Notes: generated from the sequence alone by a model not told the origin. A stretch of DNA of 32,339 bases from Acidobacteriaceae bacterium (GCA_013361705.1 JABFXN010000235.1:1-32339), one strand, 5' to 3'. Shown: positions 1-7,448, numbered from the stretch's first letter. Translations and numbers: made by a program.

Positions 1-494
1 AATGCACTCAACGCCTTGCGCGCCCGCTGAAACTTCGACCCCATGCTTCCGCTCATATCGAAGATGATCCCGATGGTTACCGGAGCGTCATCCAGCGAGA
101 AAGTGCGGATCTCCTGCGGCTGGTTGTTCTCATAGACCCAGAAGTTCTCCCGCTCCAAGCCGGTCACCAGGCGGTTCATTGGGTCGGTTACCGTCATCGG
201 TACCAGTACAAGGTTGACCGAGACACGGATGCTGGCGCCCCGCGGCGCGGAAGCCGCCTCACGGGCGACATTCTCTCCACCCTCAATCACTTTTTTCGGC
301 TCAACCGGCGGCTTTGGTGGCGGAGGCACCGCGGTATTCACGTCTCCCAGGGGATTCTCCTGTGCCCACGCACTCCCGCCCAGCGCTATACCCATCACGA
401 GCAGCACTGCCAGGCGGCGCCATATGCGCTGCCCACGCTCCAGCCGACCCTTGAGACCCAGACCCGCCACCGTTAGCCTCGTTCCGGAGATCAT
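1..494 (-). CDS. VWA-domain secreted protein of acidobacterial type, N-terminal part (runs off the window)
   Basis: Reading the minus strand from ATG at 494 gives an open frame to the window edge, about 164 codons. It opens with a signal peptide (basic RRLAV followed by LLVMGIALGGSAWAQ), then a Pro/Lys-rich linker. A segment with VNLVLVPMTVTD and the phrase FWVYENNQPQEI is typical of the N-terminal half of VWFA-related proteins common in Acidobacteria. The MIDAS core DMSGSMGSK follows near residues 150-160, giving the DxSxS metal site. The protein is probably exported and binds a divalent metal; its partner is unknown. An in-frame upstream ATG at 566 is possible, but the start at 494 leaves a normal signal-peptide n-region and has GGAG just before it. 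The C-terminal part of the VWA domain is outside the window. Confidence 0.85.
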   Translation of the reverse strand, partial: MISGTRLTVAGLGLKGRLERGQRIWRRLAVLLVMGIALGGSAWAQENPLGDVNTAVPPPPKPPVEPKKVIEGGENVAREAASAPRGASIRVSVNLVLVPMTVTDPMNRLVTGLERENFWVYENNQPQEIRTFSLDDAPVTIGIIFDMSGSMGSKFQRARKALSA

Positions 495-642
495 CTCCGG
501 GAAGTACGAGTGTAATCCACCGTTTTTCTGTTTGACGCATCCCCCGGTGAAATCGCAGCCTCTCATTCCATGATCGGGAAAACCGGCCGCCGCACTGTCA
601 ACAAAATGTCATTCCAGCCCAAATATCCGCTGCAAACCGCCT

Positions 643-682
643 TCAACCACTCAACTATTCAACGATTCAACTACCCAACCCG
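643..682. repeat. Degenerate octamer tandem repeat (TCAACNAT-like)
   Basis: Five 8-bp units follow in phase: TCAACCAC, TCAACTAT, TCAACGAT, TCAACTAC, CCAACCCG. They sit in the roughly 260-bp gap between the divergent VWA and DUF1015 genes. Apart from this repeat I see only -10-like hexamers (for example TACAAT near 705-715) in the gap and no gene. The unit resembles the heptamer arrays found elsewhere in the window (CAAC core) but with a period of 8. Confidence 0.6.
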
Positions 683-755
683 GCCGCAGGCCCGCATGCC
701 CGCCAAGTACAATCTCTACTAGAACCTAAAGATTGGAGTGTCGCCTTCCGCACGC

Positions 756-2132
756 ATGGCTCGCATTTATCCGTTCCGCGCCTTCCGTTATAACCCCGCC
801 AAGGTCAAGCTGGAGGATGTCGTCACCCAGCCTTATGACAAGATCACCCCGGAGATGCAGGACCGCTACTACGCGAGGCACCCGCTGAATCTCATCCGCG
901 TGATCCTGGGTAAACACTTCCCCGGCGATACCGAAGAGGGAGAGAACGTCTACACCCGTGCCGCCGACACCCTCAACGCCTGGCGCACGGATCAGGTGCT
1001 GGTCGAAGAGGCAGAACCGGCCATCTACGGCTACTCGCAGGTCTATACCGTCCCTGGCACTACTGAAACGCGTGAGCGCCGCGGCTTTATCGCCCTCGGC
1101 CACCTGTACGATTACGCCGATCAGGTGGTTTATCGCCACGAACAGACCTTCCCCAAACACAAGTCTGATCGTCTGGCCCTGTTCAAAGCGACCCGTGCCT
1201 ACTGCGAGCAGATTTACATGCTCTACAACGACCCTGGTTTCAGCGTGGAACGCCTTCTCTTTGAGAACGGCCCAGCTCCCGATCAGGCCGTTGTTGACGA
1301 CTATGGTGTCCTCCACAAGCTCTGGAAGATCACCGATCCGTCCCTGATCCGCATCATCGTGGGGGCCATGCAGGATAAGAAGCTCATCATCGCTGACGGG
1401 CATCATCGCTACGAGACCTCAGTCGCTTACTCCAAGGAGCGCGCCGCCGAGCTCGGTCTGCCTTTCAATCCGGCTCCAGGCTCTGAGACCGCAGGCGCCG
1501 ATGAGGCAGAAAAGCTGCATGTCACCGCCACGGACCTCCCCACGCCGGCCTACCCTGAAGCTGCCATGATGATGACCTTCGTCAATATGGCCGCCCCCGG
1601 AATCACCATTCTGCCGACGCACCGCGTGCTCAACGGCCTGCAGAACTTCTCGGCGGACGACTTGCTCGTCAAGGCTGCTCCGTACTTTGACAGCGCTCCG
1701 CTGAACGGCAGCAACCATGTAGCCCTCAAGGCTGCGCTCGATGCGACCGAAGGAGTGGCCTTCGTTGCCGTCACAGCCCGCGGAAGCTGGCTGCTCACCG
1801 CAAAATCTGAAGCCATTGCTCCGAAGCTGCAGGAGTTTTCTCCGCGCCAGCGCCAGCTCGATGTCGTCCAGCTCCATGGCCTGCTCTTTGCGCAGATCCT
1901 CGGTCTTTCGCAGGAACAGGTGACAAAGCTGGGCAATGTGAAGTACCTGCGCGAGGCATCCGAGGCCGTGGAACTGGTGAACAAAGGAGAGGCAGACGTT
2001 GCTTTCCTTACCAAGCCGGTAACGCTGCAACAGCTCCGCGATGTCGCCTTCGCGAACGAAGTCATGCCGCAGAAGTCCACGGACTTCTATCCGAAGTTGC
2101 TGAGTGGTCTTGCCATCTATGCCCTGGACTAG
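756..2132 (+). CDS. DUF1015 family protein
   Basis: The protein of about 458 residues matches DUF1015 over its whole length. The N-terminus MARIYPFRAFRYNPAKVK is the usual family start, followed by VVTQPYDKIT, the RHEQTFPKHKSDRL segment and the conserved motif ADGHHRYETS. The molecular function is not established; the family is cytosolic. I chose ATG 756 because family members begin MARIYPFRA, but GTG at 738 is in frame and preceded by a GGA-containing stretch, so six extra residues are possible. The stop TAG at 2130-2132 is formed by the first bases of a palindromic repeat. Without the repeat the same codon would read TAA, so the C-terminus appears unchanged by the insertion. Confidence 0.88.
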   Translation: MARIYPFRAFRYNPAKVKLEDVVTQPYDKITPEMQDRYYARHPLNLIRVILGKHFPGDTEEGENVYTRAADTLNAWRTDQVLVEEAEPAIYGYSQVYTVPGTTETRERRGFIALGHLYDYADQVVYRHEQTFPKHKSDRLALFKATRAYCEQIYMLYNDPGFSVERLLFENGPAPDQAVVDDYGVLHKLWKITDPSLIRIIVGAMQDKKLIIADGHHRYETSVAYSKERAAELGLPFNPAPGSETAGADEAEKLHVTATDLPTPAYPEAAMMMTFVNMAAPGITILPTHRVLNGLQNFSADDLLVKAAPYFDSAPLNGSNHVALKAALDATEGVAFVAVTARGSWLLTAKSEAIAPKLQEFSPRQRQLDVVQLHGLLFAQILGLSQEQVTKLGNVKYLREASEAVELVNKGEADVAFLTKPVTLQQLRDVAFANEVMPQKSTDFYPKLLSGLAIYALD

Positions 2133-2937
2133 AGCATTTTTCCTGTTACTGGGTATCCCGACAGAGACAGAGGAGTGCCGCGGTGTTTTCATTGCGGAAA
2201 ACGCCCATCGATGTGGAAGCCCTACTCTGCACCGACAGAAAAAATGCTCTAAACCCGCGTTGTTTGCGGCGGCGGTAGCGGCGCTCCTGCTGCCCGCCGC
2301 CCGCGCGCAAACCTCTGCACAACCCCCCATTATTCTTCTCGACGCAGCTCACGGTGGCCCTGATACCGGTGCACGGCTCACGGAAAAAGTTCCCGAGCGC
2401 GACGTGACCATCGCCTTCGCTAACCGCCTGCAATCCTTGCTGATCGTCCGCGGCTTCAAAGTTGTTCTAACCCACACGACACCGGACGATGCCGCCAATC
2501 TCACCGGCGATGGCCGGGTTGAGCTTGCCAACCGCTCCGGGGCCATAGCCTGTCTCACGCTGCATGCCTCCGGCAATGCCGCTGGAGTCCACATCTTCAC
2601 CTCCGCGCTTCCGGAGACGGAGCCGACTCTCCAGGGCTCGAAGCCTGTCCTCTGGAATGAAGCCCAGGCGCCATGGGTCACACGTTCGCTTCGCCTCGCC
2701 TCAGAGCTGCAGGCGGCGATTTCCCGTTCCCATACGCCCGTTACCAATCACCGCACCTGGCTGGCTGCACTTGATTCCCTCACCTGCCCCGCAGTCGCAA
2801 TCGAGCTTGGCCCGCTCGATGACGCGACCGCCCAGGACCCCGCCTACCAACAGCGGGTCGCGGAAGCCGTCGCGGGTGCTCTGCTGTTCTGGCGAGGCCA
2901 TCCAAATGCCGTTACCGGCGCGGGAGCCGTGCGATGA
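2119..2937 (+). CDS. N-acetylmuramoyl-L-alanine amidase (Amidase_3)
   Basis: The domain IILLDAAHGG...GA with H78, E93 in PERDV, the LTLHAS histidine (H149) and the late AIELGPL glutamate match the zinc ligands and catalytic Glu of Amidase_3 enzymes. These cut the amide between MurNAc and the stem peptide in the periplasm. The usual DAGHGG reads DAAHGG. A hydrophobic stretch ALFAAAVAALLLPAARAQ is the export signal. The start is uncertain: the only good in-frame ATG is 2119, upstream of the palindromic repeat, so about 40 residues of repeat-coded peptide precede the hydrophobic core. GTG 2104 is a further option, and a TTG just before the core is weak. The 3' end overlaps the next gene by 4 bp (ATGA), indicating an operon with the GerMN and murI genes. 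Confidence 0.85.
   Translation: MPWTRAFFLLLGIPTETEECRGVFIAENAHRCGSPTLHRQKKCSKPALFAAAVAALLLPAARAQTSAQPPIILLDAAHGGPDTGARLTEKVPERDVTIAFANRLQSLLIVRGFKVVLTHTTPDDAANLTGDGRVELANRSGAIACLTLHASGNAAGVHIFTSALPETEPTLQGSKPVLWNEAQAPWVTRSLRLASELQAAISRSHTPVTNHRTWLAALDSLTCPAVAIELGPLDDATAQDPAYQQRVAEAVAGALLFWRGHPNAVTGAGAVR
2130..2251 (+). repeat. Palindromic TA-flanked repeat, copy 1 (in frame with the amidase gene)
   Basis: The 118-bp element runs from GAGCATTTTTCCTGT (2132) to its near-inverse ACAGAAAAAATGCTC (ends 2249), with TA on both sides. An inner 9-bp hairpin GGTGTTTTC/GAAAACGCC has loop ATTGCG. The element together with one TA is 120 bp, or 40 codons. It overlaps the stop codon of the DUF1015 gene and is read through in frame by the amidase gene. 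Two more copies lie at 18280-18395 (inverted) and 27912-28027. The TIR and TA boundary resemble miniature elements such as Correia or ERIC sequences; actual mobility is inferred. Confidence 0.85.
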
Positions 2938-3641
2938 TTCCCCGCTACCAGCGCATTCTGTTTCTGGCGCTGATGACACTCTCTGTTCTCATGGCGGGCT
3001 ATCTGTGGCGCGTGCACCAGCGCACTATCAGCCGGCTGAACTCCATCTCGAATGCGGCCGCACCCATTGAAGCTCCAGGGGCCGCCACGACCCAGACTGA
3101 GGCCGTTACCTTCCTGCTGGCAGACGACGCAGCGGGCACCATCACTCCCAGCGACCGCCAGATCGCGCTCCCCACTGAGCCGACGATCCGCCTGCGCGCC
3201 ATTCTTGAACGGCTTTTTGGTGATTACGGACAGACAGACTCGCCTCACCCCCTCAAGTTCGATGGCACCGCCATTGCCGACGTATTCTTCCTTCCACTCC
3301 CTCTAACACCTCCCAAACCACCGGAAGCCGCCGGCAAAAACACCGAAGAGAAGACGACACCCTCTCCCACCGCTTTTACCGACATGGCGGCGCGGAACGG
3401 ATACATGGCCGTGATCAATCTTCGACAGAGCTTCGCCGATGCACATCCCTCAGGGGTCGAAGTCGAGACCCTGACCGTGCTCTCTGTGCTGGGTACTGTC
3501 CACGCAAATTTTCCACAAGTCAGCCGGATCCGGTTCCTCGTGGATGGCAAAACAAGGCCCACATTAGCGGGTCATTTCTCTCTGGATCGGGTGTATCCTT
3601 CTAGCGACACCACCCTTCAATCAACGAAAGAGACACCATGA
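2934..3641 (+). CDS. GerMN-domain membrane-anchored protein
   Basis: The 235-residue protein has one N-terminal membrane segment (LFLALMTLSVLMAGYLW). A Pro-rich linker interrupts the domain. The C-terminal part NLRQSFADAHPSGVEVE, then LTVLSVLGTVHANFP and IRFLVDGKTRPTLAGH, is a good match to the GerMN domain, best known from Bacillus germination protein GerM but widespread in non-sporulating bacteria. The catalytic or binding role is unknown. The gene overlaps the amidase upstream and murI downstream by 4 bp each (ATGA), so translation is probably coupled. This context points to peptidoglycan turnover in the periplasm. Confidence 0.85.
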   Translation: MIPRYQRILFLALMTLSVLMAGYLWRVHQRTISRLNSISNAAAPIEAPGAATTQTEAVTFLLADDAAGTITPSDRQIALPTEPTIRLRAILERLFGDYGQTDSPHPLKFDGTAIADVFFLPLPLTPPKPPEAAGKNTEEKTTPSPTAFTDMAARNGYMAVINLRQSFADAHPSGVEVETLTVLSVLGTVHANFPQVSRIRFLVDGKTRPTLAGHFSLDRVYPSSDTTLQSTKETP

Positions 3642-4453
3642 CTGCCGTGCATGTTGGCGTCTTTGACTCTGGCTTCGGAGGCTTGACCGTATTGCGCGCA
3701 CTCCTGCCGCTGATTCCAGGAGCCCGCTATACCTATCTGGGCGATACCGCCCGTCTTCCCTACGGTGCCAAGTCACGCCAGACCATCGCGCGCTACGCCG
3801 TATCCTCCGCTAAGTTTCTCGAAGATCACGGCGCGGAGATGCTCGTCATCGCCTGCAACACCGCTTCAGCTCTTGCGATGGAGGAACTCAGAGCATCCAC
3901 CAGCCTTCCCATCCTAGGCGTAATCGAACCCGGGGCAGAGGCTGCGCGTGAAGCCACCGCTTCCGGTTCCACCCTGGTGCTGGCTACCCAGGCCACTGTT
4001 CAGTCAGACGCCTACCTCAAAGCACTGCAAGCCGTCGGCATTCAGGCTACACAGAAAGCCTGTCCGCTTCTGGTGCCGCTCGTTGAAGAAGGATGGATCG
4101 ACCACGACGTCACCGAACAAGTGGCGCGCATCTACCTCACCGAAGCTCTCGCCGATGCCGCTAAAGCCGGACTCTCGCCATCGACCGTGCTTCTGGGGTG
4201 CACCCACTATCCTCTGCTCCGTCCGCTCATCACACGGCTTCTCGCAGAACTGAGCCCGCAACCGATCACCGTCATCGACTCGGCAGAGACCACCGCCGGC
4301 AAAGTCGCGGAGATGCTCCACGCCCTACCCGGCCACCCATCGGGCAATCTGACCTTCTACGCCACCGACTCGACAGAAAAGTTCCAGGCCCTCGGCTCCC
4401 GCTTCCTCGGCCAGCCATTGCCCGAAGTCAACTTACTCGACCTTGGTGGTTAG
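3638..4453 (+). CDS. murI: Glutamate racemase
   Basis: The 271-residue protein converts L- to D-glutamate for peptidoglycan. It shows the family N-terminus GVFDSGFGGLTVLR with D10 and S11, the YLGDTARLPYG segment, and the two catalytic cysteines: C73 in IACNTAS and C188 in LLGCTHYPLL, with H190 beside the second. Its length is normal and the ATG overlaps the preceding stop by 4 bp. It is the last gene of a cell-wall operon with the amidase and the GerMN protein; a heptamer repeat separates it from the next gene. Confidence 0.97.
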   Translation: MTAVHVGVFDSGFGGLTVLRALLPLIPGARYTYLGDTARLPYGAKSRQTIARYAVSSAKFLEDHGAEMLVIACNTASALAMEELRASTSLPILGVIEPGAEAAREATASGSTLVLATQATVQSDAYLKALQAVGIQATQKACPLLVPLVEEGWIDHDVTEQVARIYLTEALADAAKAGLSPSTVLLGCTHYPLLRPLITRLLAELSPQPITVIDSAETTAGKVAEMLHALPGHPSGNLTFYATDSTEKFQALGSRFLGQPLPEVNLLDLGG

Positions 4454-4482
4454 CTCGATCCACGAGGTCTCGACGAGAAACT

Positions 4483-4510
4483 AGCAACCAGGAAACAGCA
4501 ACCAGCAACT
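4483..4510. repeat. Heptamer tandem repeat (AGCAACC type)
   Basis: Four 7-bp units are in phase: AGCAACC, AGGAAAC, AGCAACC, AGCAACT. The array fills the murI-EVE gap and its last base is the first base of a TAGAAT hexamer that lies just before the EVE start codon. It looks like a single-armed member of the composite repeats at 4911-5013 and 7449-7616. Confidence 0.65.
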
Positions 4511-4515
4511 AGAAT
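4510..4515 (+). promoter_or_regulatory. Candidate -10 hexamer for a near-leaderless EVE transcript
   Basis: TAGAAT fits the TANNNT -10 form and ends 6 bases before the ATG at 4522. No Shine-Dalgarno sequence lies between them (CTCCCC). This spacing is what a leaderless mRNA would show. The -35 zone falls within the heptamer array and has no recognisable -35 box, so the call is tentative. Confidence 0.35.
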
Positions 4516-4521
4516 CTCCCC

Positions 4522-4908
4522 ATGGCTGCCTACCTTCTCAAATCCGAACCCGACGCCTACTCCTTCGAAGACCTGCAGCGTGATGGTGAAACCGTATGGG
4601 ATGGCATCAAGAATCCCCAGGCCCTGATCACACTGCGTGGCATGAAACCGGGCGAAGACCTGGTCATCTATCACTCCAACGTCGGCAAAGCCGCTGTCGG
4701 TCATGCCAAGGTCGTTTCGGTCGATGCGTCTGACCCGAAGAATCCGGCCGTCCGCATCAAGCCGGTCAAAGCGATCGCACGCCCGAAGCCCCTCGCCGAA
4801 ATTCGCGACAATCCTCTCTTCGCGGACTCAATCATGTTCCGTCAGTTCCGCCTCTCGGTGGTACCGCTGACCAAAGAGCAGTTCACCTGGCTGGTCCAGG
4901 GCAAATAA
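4522..4908 (+). CDS. EVE-domain protein
   Basis: The 128-residue protein is a single EVE domain (PUA-like fold). It begins AAYLLKSEPDAYSFEDL, continues with TVWDGIKNPQALITLRGMKPG and VIYHSNVGKAAVGHAKVV, and ends with RQFRLSVVPLTKEQF. These are family landmarks, including the KSEP motif and the WDG motif. EVE domains bind modified bases in nucleic acids. Some are fused to restriction or methylation modules, but stand-alone bacterial members like this one have no fixed role. It is somewhat shorter than the usual 140-155 residues. No restriction gene is nearby, so a defence role is not supported by context. Confidence 0.9.
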   Translation: MAAYLLKSEPDAYSFEDLQRDGETVWDGIKNPQALITLRGMKPGEDLVIYHSNVGKAAVGHAKVVSVDASDPKNPAVRIKPVKAIARPKPLAEIRDNPLFADSIMFRQFRLSVVPLTKEQFTWLVQGK

Positions 4909-4910
4909 AG

Positions 4911-5013
4911 CAGTTACCAGTTAACAGTTACCAGTTGACGAGGTATGGGATGGGTGCAGAAACACCTTAAACACACTCAAGCGAGGCAACCCATCGCAGC
5001 CTCGCAACTGGCA
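4911..5013. repeat. Composite heptamer element, locus B
   Basis: The left arm has four 7-bp units (CAGTTAC, CAGTTAA, CAGTTAC, CAGTTGA; 4911-4938). A core of about 65 bp follows, ending with GCGAGGCAACCCATCGC (4981-4997), and then a single opposite-sense unit GCAACTG with GCA (5004-5013). Within the core GCGAGGC pairs perfectly with GCCTCGC (4981-5005). The same order and a nearly identical core end recur at 7449-7616. The element lies between the EVE and GGDEF genes; a TAGGAT hexamer (5030-5035) follows. Confidence 0.65.
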
Positions 5014-5047
5014 GCCAAAAAGTCCAAACTAGGATCTAGTCACTGGA

Positions 5048-6271
5048 ATGGATCACCTCCTCTCGTGGTTCGATAACAGGACGCTGCTGGTCTGCCAGCT
5101 CCTTCTAGAGCTGCTGATGGCCTCTGCCTTTCTGATCTTGCGGCGGGTGAATCCTGCCATGCGTGGCATCGGTCTTATGGCGGCGGGCTTTGCCCTGGGT
5201 GTCGGTGCGCTGTTACTTGTGGCAGCACGCGGCGCGGTTCCCCTGGTGGTCTCCGCCGCAGTCGGCAATACCATCGGCTATTTCAGCTACTATCTCGTGT
5301 TCCGAGGGATCCAGCTCTTTCTGAATGACCGCTCCCGGTATGGCTGGGTGATGGAGATCTCGGGCGCCGTATGTATCGCAGCGCTCTTCTATTTCAGCCT
5401 GGTCAAACAGGACATCGTAATCCGCTCCATCGCCGCCGCATGGTCGATCGGGATCGGACGCCTGCTTCCTGCCATCACCCTTTGGAGATGCTCAAACGCC
5501 AAACGATTCCTTCGTTTCGGAGCCGTTGCGTTTGGCATCTTTGCCCTTCTCAGCTTTCAGCGCATCGTTCTTCTTTTGGTACAGGGAGCCCCGCAGAACT
5601 TCATGCAGCGCGACAGTGTGCAGACCGTCAGCATCCTTACCGGTTTCCTTCACATCGGTGTTACTGGCATGTTCCTGCTCGCGATGATCACGAGTGAGCT
5701 GCGCGCCGCTACCCTTCGCACCGCCCAGATCGACTCGCTTACCGGAGCGCTCACCCGCGCCGCCGCCGAATCGAAGTTCGCACAAGAGCTTGAACATGCC
5801 GGTCGCAGCGGTCTGGCTCTGTCACTCATGCTTATCGATATCGACAACTTCAAAGCCTTTAACGACACCGCGGGGCATGCTGCCGGCGATGAAGCTCTCC
5901 GCCTGGTTTCTCAGGCGATTCAGGAACAGCTCCGTGCCTACGATACCTTCGGACGCTTCGGTGGCGATGAGTTGCTCTTGCTTCTACCAGGCACTGAAGG
6001 AACCGATGCTGTCACGGTCGCTGAGCGTATTCGCGACGCGATCCGTCGGATACCTCCAGTTCATGGCAAGCTTCCCATCACACTCTCCATCGGTATCGCC
6101 GAAGGAGAACCTCATGACACCACCAGAACCCTCTTGGCACGCGCCGACGCTGCTCTTTACCAGGTGAAACGCTCCGGTCGAAACGCCGCACACTTCCAGC
6201 CTTTTGGTATGACACCACCGATTCGCGAAGCATCTGAACCAGAAGGTCGCGAAGAGACCATCACTGACTGA
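5048..6271 (+). CDS. Membrane diguanylate cyclase (7 TM + GGDEF)
   Basis: The 407-residue protein has about seven hydrophobic segments in residues 10-215, then a GGDEF domain from about 228. The domain shows DSLTGALTR, the metal-binding DIDNFKAFND segment and the active-site loop GGDEL at 305-309, in place of GGDEF. Five residues before it is an RxxD inhibitory site (RAYD, 296-299), so product inhibition by c-di-GMP is expected. GGDEL is a minor variant of the signature; activity is likely but not certain. The N-terminal membrane part resembles no sensor domain I can name. The start ATG follows the composite repeat region without a clear Shine-Dalgarno site. A small membrane protein begins 6 bases after its stop. 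Confidence 0.9.
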   Translation: MDHLLSWFDNRTLLVCQLLLELLMASAFLILRRVNPAMRGIGLMAAGFALGVGALLLVAARGAVPLVVSAAVGNTIGYFSYYLVFRGIQLFLNDRSRYGWVMEISGAVCIAALFYFSLVKQDIVIRSIAAAWSIGIGRLLPAITLWRCSNAKRFLRFGAVAFGIFALLSFQRIVLLLVQGAPQNFMQRDSVQTVSILTGFLHIGVTGMFLLAMITSELRAATLRTAQIDSLTGALTRAAAESKFAQELEHAGRSGLALSLMLIDIDNFKAFNDTAGHAAGDEALRLVSQAIQEQLRAYDTFGRFGGDELLLLLPGTEGTDAVTVAERIRDAIRRIPPVHGKLPITLSIGIAEGEPHDTTRTLLARADAALYQVKRSGRNAAHFQPFGMTPPIREASEPEGREETITD

Positions 6272-6276
6272 ACGCC

Positions 6277-6585
6277 ATGAACCTTCCTTCCCTGCACCTC
6301 GCCGCCACGACCCTTCCCTTCTGGTTCCTCGTCCTTTCCCTCTTTCTCCCCCGCATCTGTCTCGCCATTGCCTGGCTGCAAGGCAATCTCGTCCCGTTCC
6401 ATCTCTTCGGCTGGGTGCCGCTGGTCGCCGCCATCCTCGTACCGCGCATTCTGATCCTGGTGCTCATCTATCAGAGCCAGGGCCTCTCAGTCTGGTTTCT
6501 CATCCACGCCGTCGTGATGGTCTGTGTCTTCGCCGGAGCTGGTTCACAACCCGCCCGCAGACGACGCCGCTCCGAAAACCTCTGA
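6277..6585 (+). CDS. Small membrane protein, function unknown
   Basis: The 102-residue protein has three hydrophobic stretches (FWFLVLSLFLPRICLAIAWL, VPLVAAILVPRILILVLIY, VWFLIHAVVMVCVFAGAG) and a very basic tail (RRRRR). It starts 6 bases after the diguanylate cyclase stop, so it is probably in the same transcript. I recognise no family. The Pro-Arg pairs in the membrane segments and the charged tail suggest a real inner-membrane protein with the tail in the cytoplasm. Convergent end to the methyltransferase is only 13 bases away. Confidence 0.7.
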   Translation: MNLPSLHLAATTLPFWFLVLSLFLPRICLAIAWLQGNLVPFHLFGWVPLVAAILVPRILILVLIYQSQGLSVWFLIHAVVMVCVFAGAGSQPARRRRRSENL

Positions 6586-6598
6586 CGAAACCGGACTT

Positions 6599-7435
6599 TC
6601 AACCGGCCTCAAAGAGGCTCACACGGCCCTCTTCCAAAGTCGACACACTCCTCACCCAGCGCTGCGCCGCAATCTCCGAAGTACAGGGGCCGAGCGAAGC
6701 AATCCGCATCGGCCGCCTGCGGCTCTCCTCCTCTAAACGCCGCAACACCTCTGCCAGCATCGAGCCTCGGAATGGCGTGTACAGATAGAAGATTGTTCCC
6801 CAGTCCAGATCAGCATCTCTCGCATCCTGCGCGACAAAACGTGCCCGTTCCAACCCGAGGTCCGCCGCACACCGTCGCGCGGCTGCCACATAGGCAGCCT
6901 GCACCTCAACCCCAACACTCTGGCATCCGGAGAGCATTGATGCCAGCAAAGACACATGTCCCATCCCGGCACCGAAGTCAATCAGACGGTCCGTCTCCTG
7001 CAAGCCAAGATGCTCGATCAGATCGAGGATGTGCCGCGCCGGTGTCGGCTGATAGAACACCATCTCCTCTGCCAGCTCCGGCAACTCCATCTCTGGCACG
7101 TGAAGCCGCAACAGGCCACTCACAATCTCATCCAGCGAGTCATACGAGAGCCCTGGACGCGGCAGCTCCGTCTCACGTTGACTCCGTAACCATTGCCGGA
7201 CATCTGCTACGGAACCCTGCCGTATCTCCTCGCGAACCGCGTCATACACAGCTGCGTTGGCCGCATCGAGCCGCGCACGCATGGTCACGGCTCGCCGCAC
7301 ACCAACACCGCTCCGCGGCTCAGCGCTTCCTAGAAAAAAATCCAACCGATCCAGCGCTTCGATGCGCTTCAGCAGCCCCTCTCTGCCAAAGAGATTCGAA
7401 TCGATCTCCAGTTCCGCGAGAAAATCATCAAGCAT
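6599..7435 (-). CDS. Class I SAM-dependent methyltransferase
   Basis: The 278-residue protein has SAM-binding motif I LIDFGAGMGHVSLLA at residues 151-165 and the acidic end of strand 2 in VGVEV around 174-178. A later segment FYLYTPFRG occupies the motif IV region, where YTPF replaces an NPPY-type signature. The first 120 residues are helical with no domain I can name. The substrate is unknown. It is transcribed toward the small membrane protein, with stops 13 bases apart. Its start ATG at 7435 is followed upstream by the composite heptamer element. Confidence 0.8.
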   Translation of the reverse strand: MLDDFLAELEIDSNLFGREGLLKRIEALDRLDFFLGSAEPRSGVGVRRAVTMRARLDAANAAVYDAVREEIRQGSVADVRQWLRSQRETELPRPGLSYDSLDEIVSGLLRLHVPEMELPELAEEMVFYQPTPARHILDLIEHLGLQETDRLIDFGAGMGHVSLLASMLSGCQSVGVEVQAAYVAAARRCAADLGLERARFVAQDARDADLDWGTIFYLYTPFRGSMLAEVLRRLEEESRRRPMRIASLGPCTSEIAAQRWVRSVSTLEEGRVSLFEAG

Positions 7436-7448
7436 ACGTCTTAACTAC

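Noticed and set aside
4522-4908. EVE protein as part of a defence island
   Set aside because: No restriction, methylation or other defence genes are adjacent; neighbours are housekeeping genes.
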